DNA of 64,000 nucleotides from Candidatus Sumerlaeota bacterium (GTDB taxonomy: Bacteria > Sumerlaeota > Sumerlaeia > SLMS01 > JAHLLQ01). Every line of letters begins with the position of its first letter. Within the stretch, counting starts at the first letter, position 1. The notes beneath the pieces were generated by a model that did no database searches, was not told the origin of the DNA, and saw only the letters and a program-made list of their open reading frames with translations. The translations under genes were made by a program, and so were the position numbers. Below are positions 34,559 through 44,088 of the stretch, in pieces. The stretch is taken from the NCBI GenBank assembly GCA_030156535.1, contig JASGMJ010000026.1, positions 1 through 64,000 of the forward strand, read 5' to 3'.

Positions 34559-37159
34559 ATGCTTCGCCGATCAACCGTTCTCGCCCCCTGCCTCCTCATT
34601 CTGGCACTCCTCCAGACCGCCTGCGTCGGAAAAGGCAGCCAGGCCGCCCTCAACTACCAGACCAAGTCCGTGCCCGTGATCCGCCCGGCGGCGGAACTCT
34701 CCCCCGCCGAGCAGCGCGCCCAGTCGCGCTTCGCCCTCAACGGCACCAAGCTCTTCCACATCCCCGAGCAGATCGACGGCCTCGTCGAGCAACGCTTCGG
34801 CTGGCTCGAAGACCTCGGCGTGCACTGGGACCGCATCGACTTGTGGTGGCATTTGGTCGAACCACGCGACGGCGAGTGGGATTTCTCGCGCGCCGACCTC
34901 GCCTTCGACACCTACGAGAAGCACGGCGTGCAGTGGTACCCGATCCTGTGCTACGGCGCGGCGTGGTTCGACGGGCACACAGGCCCGCGCAACGACGAGG
35001 AGATGGATCAGTTCGTCGACTACGTGCGCCAGACGGTGACGCGCTATCGCGGGCGCGCGCCCTACTGGTCGATGTGGAACGAACCGAACATTCCGATGTT
35101 CTGGAGTCCGGAGCCCAACCCCGAGGCGTACGCGGAACTGACGAAGCGCGTCTACCCGGTCTTCAAGGCGGCAGACCCCGACGCCAAGCTGTGCGCGCCG
35201 GTGCTCGCGCCGCTCGGCACCTGGGATCGCAAGTTCACCGAGCGTCTCTACCAGGCCGGCATCAAGGATTCCTTCGACGTCTTCGACTACCACTATTACC
35301 GCAGTCATCCGCCGGAGCGCGAGGTGCCGCGTGAACTTGCCGAAATCCGCGCTGTGATGGCACGCTACGGGGACAGGAAGCCGATCTGGATCAGCGAGTC
35401 CGGTGTCTCGGAAATCAACGTCGGTGCCGAACGCCAGGCCGCCTACGTCGTGCGCAATCACCTGATCACGCTCGCACTCGGCGTGGAGAAGTTCTTCTAC
35501 TTCGATTTGCAGAACTGGTACGACGACAAGGACGACGTGTGGGACAGCCAGCTTGGTCTCGTCACGGCGTCGGGCACGAAAAAGCCCGCGTACTTTGCGT
35601 ACCGCACGATGGTCGCCGAAGTGGACCACCACGACATCGTGGGGCGCTGCGAAGGACTCGGCGAGAAGATCGAGGGCGTGCTGCTGCGCGATCCGGCGAC
35701 GGGGGAATACACGCTGGCCGTGTGGCAGACCGAGGACTTCCAGACGCGGACGATCGACGTGGCGTGCGGCGCGGGCGAAGTGCGCGTCGTGCCCACCGAG
35801 GGGGGCGAGCCGTTGACGTTCAAGGCAGCGGAGGCGCCGCGCACGCTCGTCATCGACGCCACCATGTACCCGGCGTTCGTCCACGGCGTCGATCCGATGG
35901 CGTACCTGCCAATGGCGGGCGTGACGCTCACGCCCGCGCACACGATTGTCTCGTGGGGCGAGGAAAGGCCGCTCGCCATCGAAGTGCATCCGTTCCTGGA
36001 AAACCCCGAAGTCGAAGTGCTCTCCGTGGACGCGCCGATGGGAATGGCGTGGAATCCCACGGCAGGGACCGTCTCGATTCCGCGCACACTGACGTCAACG
36101 ATGGCGGTGCTGTGGGCGGGCAATCGCCCACATCTGACAGCGCGTCTTGCCGTCACGCATGGTCCGCCCACCGACCGCCGCACCGTGGAACTCGAACGCA
36201 CGGCCACGTTTGAAATCACGTCACGGCTCGACGTCGTGTTCCGTCCCTACGTGGATGAGAACGGCAAGTTCCACGCGGAGGCACGCATCGCGAACCGCAC
36301 AGCCGAGCCAATCGAGGGCATCGTCACGCTCGAACAGCAAAGCAACGGCGCGCGCACGACGTTGCTCGAACTGCCGCGCCGCACACTGGCCGCCAACGAA
36401 GCCGTCACCCTCGAACTCGGCGTCACACCCGAGATGACGGCTGCCCTGTCCGACACGGCGCACTGGTCCGTCTCCTTCGCCGGTGTGAGCAGCAAACCCG
36501 TGGGCCTCGCGCCCATGCGTCTCTCGGACGCCGCGCCCATCGTCGATGGCGACCTTGCGGAATGGGAAGGCCTGCCCGCGATGCGCAACGAACGCGAGGA
36601 CCAGTTGCTGCGCAACCATGGCGTGTGGACGCCGGCGAACGCCTCGGTGGCCGGGCGCGTGTGGTTCACGCCCGACACGTTGTTCGTCGCGGCCGACATC
36701 CTCGACAACGATCCCGCCGTGAATGACAACGCGCCGCATCAAATGTGGAGAGGCGACGCCGTGGAACTGTACGTGGGCTTCACGGGGCCAAGCCGCCGCA
36801 CGGTGCTCGACAAGTCCGTCGAGTTCCAGATCGGCCTCGCCGCGCGCTCGTCGGAAACGGGCCCGGTCGCCTTCTGGTTTCACAAGGACGTGGTGATCGA
36901 GGACGCCACGGTTGCCTCGCGCAGGACGCCGGGCGGTTACACGCTCGAAGCCGCGATTCCGTTACGCACGCTGGGCGTGGAAAACCTCGCGTTCGAGGAC
37001 GGCACTCTCATCGGCCTCGACATGACGCTCGACGACCTCGACGCGGGGGATTGGGCACCAGCGGGCAACGAGCCCGGCCGCGCCATCGTCTGGAATGGCA
37101 CGAGCATGAACTGGATCGACCCGTCGGGCTGGGGCATCGGTGTGCTGAAGAGAGAGTGA
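34559..37159 (+). CDS. Clan GH-A glycoside hydrolase lipoprotein with C-terminal CBM9-like domain
   Basis: This 866-residue protein has a lipoprotein signal (ILALLQTACVG, Cys22) and a TIM-barrel glycosidase of GH39/GH5-like type (about 60-420). The predicted acid/base is E175 (YWSMWNEPNIPMFW) and the nucleophile E280 (PIWISESGVSEI). Beta-sandwich regions follow, then a CBM9/DOMON-like domain (about 660-866; IVDGDLAEWEGLP, FVAADILDND, WRGDAVELYVGF). Such enzymes release sugars from plant or microbial polysaccharides at the outer membrane or periplasm; the exact substrate is not deducible. The ATG at 34559 gives the signal peptide. A LacI-like operator lies just upstream. Confidence 0.85.
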   Translation: MLRRSTVLAPCLLILALLQTACVGKGSQAALNYQTKSVPVIRPAAELSPAEQRAQSRFALNGTKLFHIPEQIDGLVEQRFGWLEDLGVHWDRIDLWWHLVEPRDGEWDFSRADLAFDTYEKHGVQWYPILCYGAAWFDGHTGPRNDEEMDQFVDYVRQTVTRYRGRAPYWSMWNEPNIPMFWSPEPNPEAYAELTKRVYPVFKAADPDAKLCAPVLAPLGTWDRKFTERLYQAGIKDSFDVFDYHYYRSHPPEREVPRELAEIRAVMARYGDRKPIWISESGVSEINVGAERQAAYVVRNHLITLALGVEKFFYFDLQNWYDDKDDVWDSQLGLVTASGTKKPAYFAYRTMVAEVDHHDIVGRCEGLGEKIEGVLLRDPATGEYTLAVWQTEDFQTRTIDVACGAGEVRVVPTEGGEPLTFKAAEAPRTLVIDATMYPAFVHGVDPMAYLPMAGVTLTPAHTIVSWGEERPLAIEVHPFLENPEVEVLSVDAPMGMAWNPTAGTVSIPRTLTSTMAVLWAGNRPHLTARLAVTHGPPTDRRTVELERTATFEITSRLDVVFRPYVDENGKFHAEARIANRTAEPIEGIVTLEQQSNGARTTLLELPRRTLAANEAVTLELGVTPEMTAALSDTAHWSVSFAGVSSKPVGLAPMRLSDAAPIVDGDLAEWEGLPAMRNEREDQLLRNHGVWTPANASVAGRVWFTPDTLFVAADILDNDPAVNDNAPHQMWRGDAVELYVGFTGPSRRTVLDKSVEFQIGLAARSSETGPVAFWFHKDVVIEDATVASRRTPGGYTLEAAIPLRTLGVENLAFEDGTLIGLDMTLDDLDAGDWAPAGNEPGRAIVWNGTSMNWIDPSGWGIGVLKRE

Positions 37160-37329
37160 GGAAGTTTTCGGTTCTCGGTTCTCAGCTTTGGAGGATTTTC
37201 GGAGGAGCTGGAGCCGTTCTCCCTGGGAAGCAACCCGGCCTGAGCAAGGATTCGTTCGGCCCGCAATGGCCCCAACGGGGCCCGATCCGCCCGCTCAGGG
37301 CAAGCGACGCAAGGCGCACCATACGGAAA

Positions 37330-37361
37330 CGCCCCCCGAAGTGCGAAGACTCCGGGGGGCG
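37330..37361. terminator. Hairpin terminator between convergent genes
   Basis: CGCCCCCCG (37330-37338) pairs with CGGGGGGCG (37353-37361), and three inner pairs follow after one mismatch. It serves the glycosidase gene (plus) and the kelch-like gene (minus, ends at 37395). Confidence 0.75.
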
Positions 37362-37394
37362 ATTGCTTGAAGGGTGATCAGCAGAGTGCGCCGA

Positions 37395-38624
37395 TTACTC
37401 GTACACGGTCCAGACGCCCTCGGCGTTCGCAGGTGCCTCGACGAACTCGGTGAACTCGAATGCCGTGCCGCCGAAGCTGCGGGCCTGCGGCATCGCCATG
37501 ATGCTGGAGGTGGTGTCCGACGTGCTCCACGTCACGACGCCTGCGTCGTTGATGCGGCCAATCTGAACGTCGTCGATGCCGACAGTAACGCCCGATCCGC
37601 CGGCCGTGCCGCCGAGAACGAACATCACGTCGCCCCATCCGTTGCCCGCCACGCGGCGAACGGGAGTGGGAAGCGTCGTGGCCTGCTCGACCCACGTTCC
37701 GGGAACGCCCGCCGTCACTTCACTGACGAAGACCTTGCCATCCGCCGCATTGCCGCCGGCGATCACGACGAAGTCGCTGTCGTCGGGGCTGCTCAATGAC
37801 GCAATGGCCATGTCCCACTGCTGAGCGGTCGGCGACGCCTGATAAGACCCGCTCGACGTCCAGGCGCTCAGCGTGCCGTCGGCGCTGCTGGCCGTGGCAT
37901 AGTGCGTGGCGCGCAGGGAGGTAGCCAGGTTACCAGTGGCATGGACGATGGTGTCGCCCACGGCCGTCGCGCGGTTGAACCAGTCGCCTTCGGGCAACGC
38001 AGTCGTCGTGCTCCATGGTCCAAGCGTGCCATTGGCCTGGATTTTGGAGACGAGGACACGGTCTGTGCCGCTGCCCGTGCCGCCAAGAACGTAGTAGTAG
38101 GCGTTGCCGCCGCCGAAATCAACGAGAGCCGTGGCGCAGATGGCCTGGCCCTCAGGCACCGGGAAGACGTCAGAGAACGTCCAAGCGCCCAGCGTCCCAT
38201 CGGGATTGATGTCCGCATGAATGACAACGTCGGCCGTCGAGCGCGAGCCGTCGACATTCCAGTCGCCCGGTCCGACGTAGATTCTGCCATCATAAATATG
38301 GCAAGCGTTTTCAAGGAACATCCACGAGTAGGCTTCGGTGTCCACCGTGTTGGGGTTGTCGGCGGGCAGCGGATTGCCCAGGTCCACGCCAGCGGCATAG
38401 CGCCAGTTGTTCACCGACACATTGGACGCTCCGATGGCGACATCGGCAACCAAAACGCTGAAGACGCCATTGTCAGTCGTCAGCGTCCCGTCCTCGGTGG
38501 TGGCATTGCCGGAATCCGCAATACCACCTCCGACGTAGTACAGATAGCCGTTATTTGTTTGGGCGCCGGCGACACCGGCCAAAAGGCCAAGTCCTGCGGC
38601 GAAGGCAAAATAGTGCTTCTTCAT
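37395..38624 (-). CDS. Secreted kelch/beta-propeller-like protein with C-terminal WTVYE
   Basis: This 409-residue protein has a signal peptide (YFAFAAGLGLLAGVAGAQ). It then has repeated beta motifs of kelch type: blades with YYVGGG, YYYVLGGTGSG, FVVIAGGNAADG and VMFVLGGTAGG, each followed by a sentence such as GTLGAWTFSDVFPV or GTLGPWSTTTALP. A propeller with about seven blades is likely, outside the cytoplasm. It ends GVWTVYE; two other secreted proteins in this window end in a related W-x-[VL]-Y. The ATG at 38624 opens the signal peptide. A LacI-like site lies about 140 nt upstream. Confidence 0.8.
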   Translation of the reverse strand: MKKHYFAFAAGLGLLAGVAGAQTNNGYLYYVGGGIADSGNATTEDGTLTTDNGVFSVLVADVAIGASNVSVNNWRYAAGVDLGNPLPADNPNTVDTEAYSWMFLENACHIYDGRIYVGPGDWNVDGSRSTADVVIHADINPDGTLGAWTFSDVFPVPEGQAICATALVDFGGGNAYYYVLGGTGSGTDRVLVSKIQANGTLGPWSTTTALPEGDWFNRATAVGDTIVHATGNLATSLRATHYATASSADGTLSAWTSSGSYQASPTAQQWDMAIASLSSPDDSDFVVIAGGNAADGKVFVSEVTAGVPGTWVEQATTLPTPVRRVAGNGWGDVMFVLGGTAGGSGVTVGIDDVQIGRINDAGVVTWSTSDTTSSIMAMPQARSFGGTAFEFTEFVEAPANAEGVWTVYE

Positions 38625-38968
38625 GCTCGTCTCCTTGGAGAACCGGTACGTTTCGTGTTGAAGCGAGATTTGGCAAGCGCCAAAGAAAAACTCCCACTCC
38701 AGTATGAGCCTTTCTTGAAGAGGCACGGGCGGTCCGTCAAGCGCAGATTGCCTCCGGCAAGACTGAATACGCTTACACAAACAGGTTCCCGGCGGGTTGC
38801 GGACACTGCAACAGGAGAGCGTCAGCGAACCCGGCAAGCGGCCTTCCCCCCAACAAACGCCTTATCCGTCCGAAGGAAAGACTTGATCTTGTTCAGGGGC
38901 CGGGTATTGCGTCGGCTTTGCTGTCGCCTGTCGAAACGCAGTCAAGACCTCCTCAAACGGTGCTCCCC
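38625..38968. other. Divergent intergenic region with hairpin
   Basis: There is no gene. A TTTGGC / GCCAAA inverted repeat (38669-38684, 4-nt centre) lies about 45 nt before the kelch-like gene and could be an operator. The LacI-like site at 38764-38777 is listed separately. No clear ribosome site precedes the plus-strand aminotransferase start at the right edge. Confidence 0.45.
38764..38777. promoter_or_regulatory. LacI-family-like operator upstream of the kelch-like gene
   Basis: On the minus strand the 14 nt read TGTAAGCGTATTCA, matching the CG-centred LacI/CcpA-type consensus TGWAANCGNTNWCA except at one position. It lies about 140 nt upstream of the kelch-like gene start. Confidence 0.45.
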
Positions 38969-39853
38969 ATGCCTCGCGACCTGCTCTGGATCAACGGCGA
39001 AACAATGCCCGCCGAGGGCGCCCTCCTTCCCCTTGAAGACCGCGCCACCGTCTTCGGCGAAGGCATCTACGAAGTGGCCATTTTCTACGACGGCCAGCCC
39101 TTCATGCTGCGCGAGCATCTGGAGCGCTGGGAGCAGAGCGCCGCCGGCATCGAGCTCGTCTCCCCCGGCACGCTCGAGGAACGCGAGGCCCGTATCTGCG
39201 CCCTCGTCGAGCAAAGCGGCCACCTCGACGCCCTCGTCTACGGCCAGCTCTCGCGCGGCCATGCCCGCCGCAACCATCTCTTCCCCGACCCCCTCGCCGT
39301 CGCGCCCACCGAGTTCTGGATCGTCCGCAAGGCACCCGTGCACAAACCCGAGTGCTATCGCACCGGCGTGCGCCTCGTCTCCCAGCCCGACGAGCGCTGG
39401 GCACACTGCCACTACAAGACAATTTCCCTGCTCCCCAACTGCCTCGCCAAGGAACGCGCCCATCGCGCGGGCGGCTACGAGGCCCTGCTCTACCGCGAGG
39501 ACGGCACCGTCACCGAATGCAGCTCCTCCAACGCCTATTGCGTGCGCGGCGGCGTCGTCTGGACGCACCCGGCGACGAACCGCATTCTCGAGGGCGTGAC
39601 GCGCCAGGCCATCATGGCCGCCGCCGCCTCCCTCGGCATCCCCGTCCGCGAGCAGGCCGTCACCCTTGAGGAGTTCAAGCAGGCCGACGAGGCGTTCATC
39701 AGTTCCACCACGATGGAAGTCATGCCCGTGACAGCCGTGGACGAGGCACACATTGGCGCCGCCAAACCCGGCCCCGTCACCCTGCGCCTGCGCGAAGCCG
39801 TCCGCGCCCGCGTCATGCGCGAATGCGGAATCCCCCAGGCCGAAACCGCCTGA
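38969..39853 (+). CDS. Class IV PLP-dependent aminotransferase
   Basis: This 294-residue enzyme belongs to the group of branched-chain aminotransferase, D-amino-acid aminotransferase and aminodeoxychorismate lyase. It shows VFGEGIYEVAIFYDGQPF, the PLP-lysine region WAHCHYKTISLLPNCLAKE, EALLYREDGTVTECSSSNAY, TNRILEGVTRQAIM and STTMEVMPVTAVD. The last motif and overall pattern favour a D-alanine aminotransferase-like enzyme, but substrate cannot be fixed. The ATG at 38969 gives the usual N-terminus (MPRDLLWINGETMPAE). It appears monocistronic, with cysS convergent 140 nt away. Confidence 0.88.
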   Translation: MPRDLLWINGETMPAEGALLPLEDRATVFGEGIYEVAIFYDGQPFMLREHLERWEQSAAGIELVSPGTLEEREARICALVEQSGHLDALVYGQLSRGHARRNHLFPDPLAVAPTEFWIVRKAPVHKPECYRTGVRLVSQPDERWAHCHYKTISLLPNCLAKERAHRAGGYEALLYREDGTVTECSSSNAYCVRGGVVWTHPATNRILEGVTRQAIMAAAASLGIPVREQAVTLEEFKQADEAFISSTTMEVMPVTAVDEAHIGAAKPGPVTLRLREAVRARVMRECGIPQAETA

Positions 39854-39992
39854 CACCTGCACTGTACATTGGCTCGAACGGCATTGCCCTTCCGCTCGTG
39901 TACCCAAAGCGGCAAGGAGGCGTGAGCTTGCCCAGTTGGGGCGGGAGCTCATGCCACGGTGAGTCGATGCCCGGGCGGGGCGTGCTTTCCTC

Positions 39993-41516
39993 TCAGCCCT
40001 TGCGCTTCCACGTCGTCCCTTGGGCGGAGTCTTCGAGCACGATGTCGAGCGCGCCGAGACGGTCGCGGATCGCGTCGGCCATCTCGAACTGCTTCGCCTT
40101 GCGCGCCATCGCCCGCATGTCGATCAGCAGTTGCATGAGTTGCTCTTCGAGGCCACCCAGGTTTTCTTCCTTCGGTTCCAGTTCCGGCACGAGACCAAGA
40201 ATCGTGCGTAGCGCGAGGAGAAGCGAGCCCTGCTTGACGATGCCGAGCTTGGCGCTTTCCAGCACGTCGGGTTGCGTGCGCGCGAGATTGGCGATGTCCG
40301 TGTTGATTTCCGTGACAAGCGTCTGGATCCAGGCAATGGCGCCAGCCGTGTTGAAATCGTCGTTCATCATGGTGGAAAACTCGGCGAGGTAGAGCAGGGC
40401 GCCGGTTTTCTTCGCTTCGTCGAGCGTTCCGTTCAGGGCGGCGGCAATGTCGGTCTCGGCGTAATCCTCGCGCCAGAGAGCAGGTGTCAGCTGGACGCCG
40501 AGTTCGGCGGCGAGAGCGGCAGCGCGCTTGCCCGCCTCGGTGTAGCGCGAGGTGGCCTTGCGGCAGGCGTCGAGGTTCTCCTGAGTGAAGTCGAGTTCCT
40601 TGCGGTAGGAGGCGCTGAGCAGGAAGTGGCGCAGCGTGAGGGCGTCGTACTTCTCGAGCAGGGCATCGATGTTCTTGAAGTTGCCGAGAGACTTCGACAT
40701 TTTTTCGCCGTCGATGTTCAGGAAACCGTTGTGAACCCAGTAGCGGGCGAACGGATGCCCGGTGGCGGCTTCGCTCTGGGCGATTTCGTTTTCGTGGTGC
40801 GGGAACTGGAGGTCCACGCCGCCGCTGTGAATGTCGATGGTGTCGCTGTGATGGCACTTCATGGCCATGCAGGAGCACTCCAGATGCCAACCCGGGCGCC
40901 CCTTGCCCCACGGCGAATCCCAGGAGGGCTCGCCGGGCTTGGAGGCTTTCCAGAGGCAGAAGTCGAGCGGGTTGCGCTTCAGACGCTGCTGCTCGTCGTT
41001 GACGCGTTCGCCCTGGCGCATGTCGTCCAGGTTCTTCTTCGAGAGCTTGCCGTAGCCGTCGAATGAACGAACGTCGAACCACGCAGAGCCGTCTTCGGAG
41101 GCATAGGCGTGCCCCTTGGCGATCAGCGTTTCGACCAGCTTGATCATGGGCTCGATGAAGCGGGTGGCGCGGGGGTGCTCGTCGGCCTTGCGGACGCCGA
41201 GCAGGGCAAGGTGCTCAAAGAACAGCGCCGTGTATTTCTCGGCGACCTCGCTGGCAGGGATGCCTTCCACGATCGAGCGCGCGATGATCTTGTCGTCCAC
41301 GTCGGTGATGTTCTGGACGAAGTGCACCTCGTAGCCGATCGCCTCCAGCCAGCGGCGCATCGTATCGACGACGACGAAGTTACGGGCGTTGCCGATGTGG
41401 AAGGGGCCGTAGACCGTGGGACCGCAGTTGTAGAAGGAGACTTTCCTGCCCGCGGGATCGAGCGGCACGAACTCCTCCTTCCGGCGGGTCAGGCTGTTGG
41501 TGATGCGGAGAGTCAT
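39993..41516 (-). CDS. cysS: Cysteinyl-tRNA synthetase
   Basis: This 507-residue class I synthetase charges tRNA-Cys. Motifs in order: the zinc-ligand Cys and HIGH-type signature (YNCGPTVYGPFHIGNARN), WHLECSCMAMK with the second zinc ligand, SGGVDLQFPHHENE with further ligands, and the KMSKS loop (GEKMSKSLGNF). Length is normal for a bacterial enzyme. The ATG at 41516 gives the family start (MTLRITNSLTRRKEEF). It diverges from the glycogen-debranching gene over a 121-nt gap. Confidence 0.97.
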   Translation of the reverse strand: MTLRITNSLTRRKEEFVPLDPAGRKVSFYNCGPTVYGPFHIGNARNFVVVDTMRRWLEAIGYEVHFVQNITDVDDKIIARSIVEGIPASEVAEKYTALFFEHLALLGVRKADEHPRATRFIEPMIKLVETLIAKGHAYASEDGSAWFDVRSFDGYGKLSKKNLDDMRQGERVNDEQQRLKRNPLDFCLWKASKPGEPSWDSPWGKGRPGWHLECSCMAMKCHHSDTIDIHSGGVDLQFPHHENEIAQSEAATGHPFARYWVHNGFLNIDGEKMSKSLGNFKNIDALLEKYDALTLRHFLLSASYRKELDFTQENLDACRKATSRYTEAGKRAAALAAELGVQLTPALWREDYAETDIAAALNGTLDEAKKTGALLYLAEFSTMMNDDFNTAGAIAWIQTLVTEINTDIANLARTQPDVLESAKLGIVKQGSLLLALRTILGLVPELEPKEENLGGLEEQLMQLLIDMRAMARKAKQFEMADAIRDRLGALDIVLEDSAQGTTWKRKG

Positions 41517-41637
41517 TGCCCCGGGGTCTCCCATGCAAGAGGGTGCCGGCCAATGGCCGGTGGCGCGTGGCTATGCACCCCACGGCCCCGGCGCGGCAAC
41601 CGCTGATTCGCGCACCACCATCGGAGAGTACTCCCTC

Positions 41638-43638
41638 ATGCAGATCAACGAATGGCTCCAGACGGATGGCCGGGGTGGATTCGCCTGCGGAACGATCAGC
41701 GGACGCGTGGCCCGGCGCTGGCATGGCTTCTGGGTCGCCCAACGCCCCCCCCGCAGCCGGGTGCAGTTGCTCGCCGGTCTTGAGGAATACGCCGTCACGC
41801 CGGATGGCTCGCGCCTTTCCCTGGTGAAAACGTGGAATGGCACGGAGTGGGTGCCCGCCGCGCTGGAAGGCGAGTACGAAGCCGACATGGACCAGTGGAC
41901 CTATGAAATCGGCGGGCTGGACACGCAGGACCGCAGCGTGGTGCTCAACCGCCAGGGGCCGCCCGCAATGCGTCTGAGTTACTCGCCCCCCTTCGCCGGC
42001 GACGGAATGGCGGCGTTCGCCATTCGCCCGCTTTTCCCCTTTCCCGTGCGTGTGACCCGCCACAACGACCGCCTGCTGGAGTTCCACGGGCCGGACAAAC
42101 AGTCGATCTACGTTCACGCGGCCAGCCCGCTGGAGGTCTCCGGCGAAACCGAGGAACTCCCCGGCGTCGTGCTCGAAATCGAAAAGGATTGCGAGAAGGA
42201 GTGGACGGCCACGCTGTGGCGCGGCCCTGAGGTGGTGGCGCGGCGCCAACCGGGCGGGGCAGTGGAAATCGTCTTCTCGCCCTCGCCCGACCCGGGGGTG
42301 CTCGAGGACGACCGCGTGCAGGCCGACGACGGCTGGGTCTTCGATCCCAGCGGCAAGAGCGGCGCTCTGGAAAAAATCCTCGAAGGTGGGATGGGCGAAG
42401 AGGAAACCGAGCTCGCTTTCGATGACGCCGGATTCGATGAAAACTACTTCGACGAATTCGAAGCGGGCACCGACCCCACGCTGCTCGCCACCGCCGCGCG
42501 CGCCTTCATCGTCACCGCCGAGAGCGGCCGCCAGACCATCATGGCGGGCTACCCATGGTTTACCGACTGGGGACGCGACACGATGATCGCGCTCCCCGGC
42601 CTGTGCCTCTGCACAGGCAACGTGAAGATCGCCCAGTCGATTCTCGATCACTTTCTCGATCATCTCGAAGAGGGACTGATCCCCAACCTCTTTCCCGAAT
42701 CCGGTGAGGAACCCCGCTACAACACCATCGACGCGACGTTGTGGATGGTCGAGGCCGCCTTCCGCATCGACGACGAAATGAAGGGCGCGTTCATCGACGA
42801 GCAGCGCTGGGGCAAACTCCAGTCCGTGATCGACTGGCACGTGCGCGGCACAAAGAATGGCATTCGCGTGGACGAGGACGGAATGCTCGCCGGCGGATCG
42901 GAGGGAAGCCAGCTCACCTGGATGGACATCAAGATCGATGGCCACGTGCCGACGCCCCGCCACGGCAAACCCATCGAAATCCAGGGACTGTGGTTCAACG
43001 CGCTGAAGCGGATGGAGAAGAAAGCAACGGAGCTCGGCGCCAAGGAACAGGTGGCAACGTACCGCGCGCTGGCTGGAAAGTGCTCGGCGAGCGTCGCCAA
43101 ACGTTTCTTTGCGCAGAAGAGCCCGTGGCCCGCCGACGTTGTTGATCGCGACGGCCCCGGCACGGCGGACTGGAGCATCCGGCCCAACATGGTGATCCCC
43201 TTCGGCCTGACGTACAACGTGCTCCCGGCCGACAAGCGCGCCGACGTCCTGCGCGTGGCGGCCAGAAACCTGCTCACGCCCCGCGGACTGCGCACACTCT
43301 CAACCGATCACCCCGCCTACCAGGGCATCTATTCCGGCGACGTGCAGATCCGCGACCGCGCCTATCACCAGGGCACGGTCTGGATGTGGCTCCTGCTCCC
43401 GTATGTGAAGGGCGTGCTGGCGGAACGCGAAAAGCTGAAGAAACTCTTCGGCGCGCTCCCGACGCTCGCCGACGGCCTGCTCGATCATCTCTGGAACGAG
43501 GGCTGTATCATGCAGGCGAACGAGATCTTCGATGGCGACACGCCCCACACGCCGCGCGGCTGCTTCGCACAGGCATGGTCCGTCGCCGCGATTATCGAAA
43601 TCGTCACCATTCTGCGCGAAGAGGGTCTGCTGTTGTAG
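41638..43638 (+). CDS. Glycogen-debranching-type amylo-alpha-1,6-glucosidase
   Basis: This 666-residue protein has an N-terminal beta-sandwich (NEWLQTDGRGGFACGTISGR) and a C-terminal (alpha/alpha)6 glucosidase domain. Its hallmark is GYPWFTDWGRDTMIALPGL; others are FPESGEEPRYNTIDATLWMV, LTWMDIK, GLWFNALKRM and YHQGTVWMWLLLPYVKG. It should hydrolyse alpha-1,6 branch points of glycogen or maltodextrin in the cytoplasm. No signal peptide is present. The ATG at 41638 is preceded by GGAGAG. CutA and GT2 genes follow in the same direction after 138 nt; other glycogen genes are not in the window. Confidence 0.92.
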   Translation: MQINEWLQTDGRGGFACGTISGRVARRWHGFWVAQRPPRSRVQLLAGLEEYAVTPDGSRLSLVKTWNGTEWVPAALEGEYEADMDQWTYEIGGLDTQDRSVVLNRQGPPAMRLSYSPPFAGDGMAAFAIRPLFPFPVRVTRHNDRLLEFHGPDKQSIYVHAASPLEVSGETEELPGVVLEIEKDCEKEWTATLWRGPEVVARRQPGGAVEIVFSPSPDPGVLEDDRVQADDGWVFDPSGKSGALEKILEGGMGEEETELAFDDAGFDENYFDEFEAGTDPTLLATAARAFIVTAESGRQTIMAGYPWFTDWGRDTMIALPGLCLCTGNVKIAQSILDHFLDHLEEGLIPNLFPESGEEPRYNTIDATLWMVEAAFRIDDEMKGAFIDEQRWGKLQSVIDWHVRGTKNGIRVDEDGMLAGGSEGSQLTWMDIKIDGHVPTPRHGKPIEIQGLWFNALKRMEKKATELGAKEQVATYRALAGKCSASVAKRFFAQKSPWPADVVDRDGPGTADWSIRPNMVIPFGLTYNVLPADKRADVLRVAARNLLTPRGLRTLSTDHPAYQGIYSGDVQIRDRAYHQGTVWMWLLLPYVKGVLAEREKLKKLFGALPTLADGLLDHLWNEGCIMQANEIFDGDTPHTPRGCFAQAWSVAAIIEIVTILREEGLLL

Positions 43639-43776
43639 AGAGAGCACCGTGCTGCCAACGTGGCACGGGCCTCCCACCCGTAATCGGGAAGTGGTGGAAG
43701 AGAGAAACGCCTTGGGAGCTTGGCCGCCATGGAACAACAAGGGCACCAACGCCCACCCTCGCGAGGAACTTTGCCC

Positions 43777-44088
43777 ATGATGGACGCGGTTTTCTTCTAT
43801 ATCACCTGCCCCTCGCGCGAGGAGGCCGCCCGCGTTGCACGTCACCTGCTCGAAGCGCGTCTGATCGGGTGCGCAAACATCCTCGCTATCGACAGCCTCT
43901 ACTGGTGGAAGGGCGTGATCGAGAACGGCACGGAGTGTGTGCTGCTCGCCAAGACGTTCGCCGCAAAGGCCGACGACGTCGAAGCCGCCGTGCGTGCCGT
44001 TCATCCCTACGACGTCCCCTGCATCGCCCGCCTTCCCGTGGCACTGAATGACGACTACGGCCAGTGGCTCGCGGAGAACCTTGCATGA
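43777..44088 (+). CDS. cutA: CutA divalent-cation tolerance protein
   Basis: A 103-residue trimeric ferredoxin-like-fold protein. CutA markers are FFYITCPSREEAARVARHLL, LIGCANILAIDSLYWWKGVI, VLLAKTFA and VRAVHPYDVPCIARLPV. E. coli CutA is linked to copper tolerance, but the biochemical role of the family is unsettled. The ATG at 43777 (tandem ATG 43780) has GAGGAACT upstream. Its stop overlaps the GT2 start by 4 nt (ATGA). Confidence 0.95.
   Translation: MMDAVFFYITCPSREEAARVARHLLEARLIGCANILAIDSLYWWKGVIENGTECVLLAKTFAAKADDVEAAVRAVHPYDVPCIARLPVALNDDYGQWLAENLA

Noticed and set aside
34571-35989. A 472-codon minus-strand frame opposite the glycosidase
   Set aside because: The plus-strand frame has catalytic GH motifs and a signal peptide; the minus-strand frame is a GC-driven shadow.
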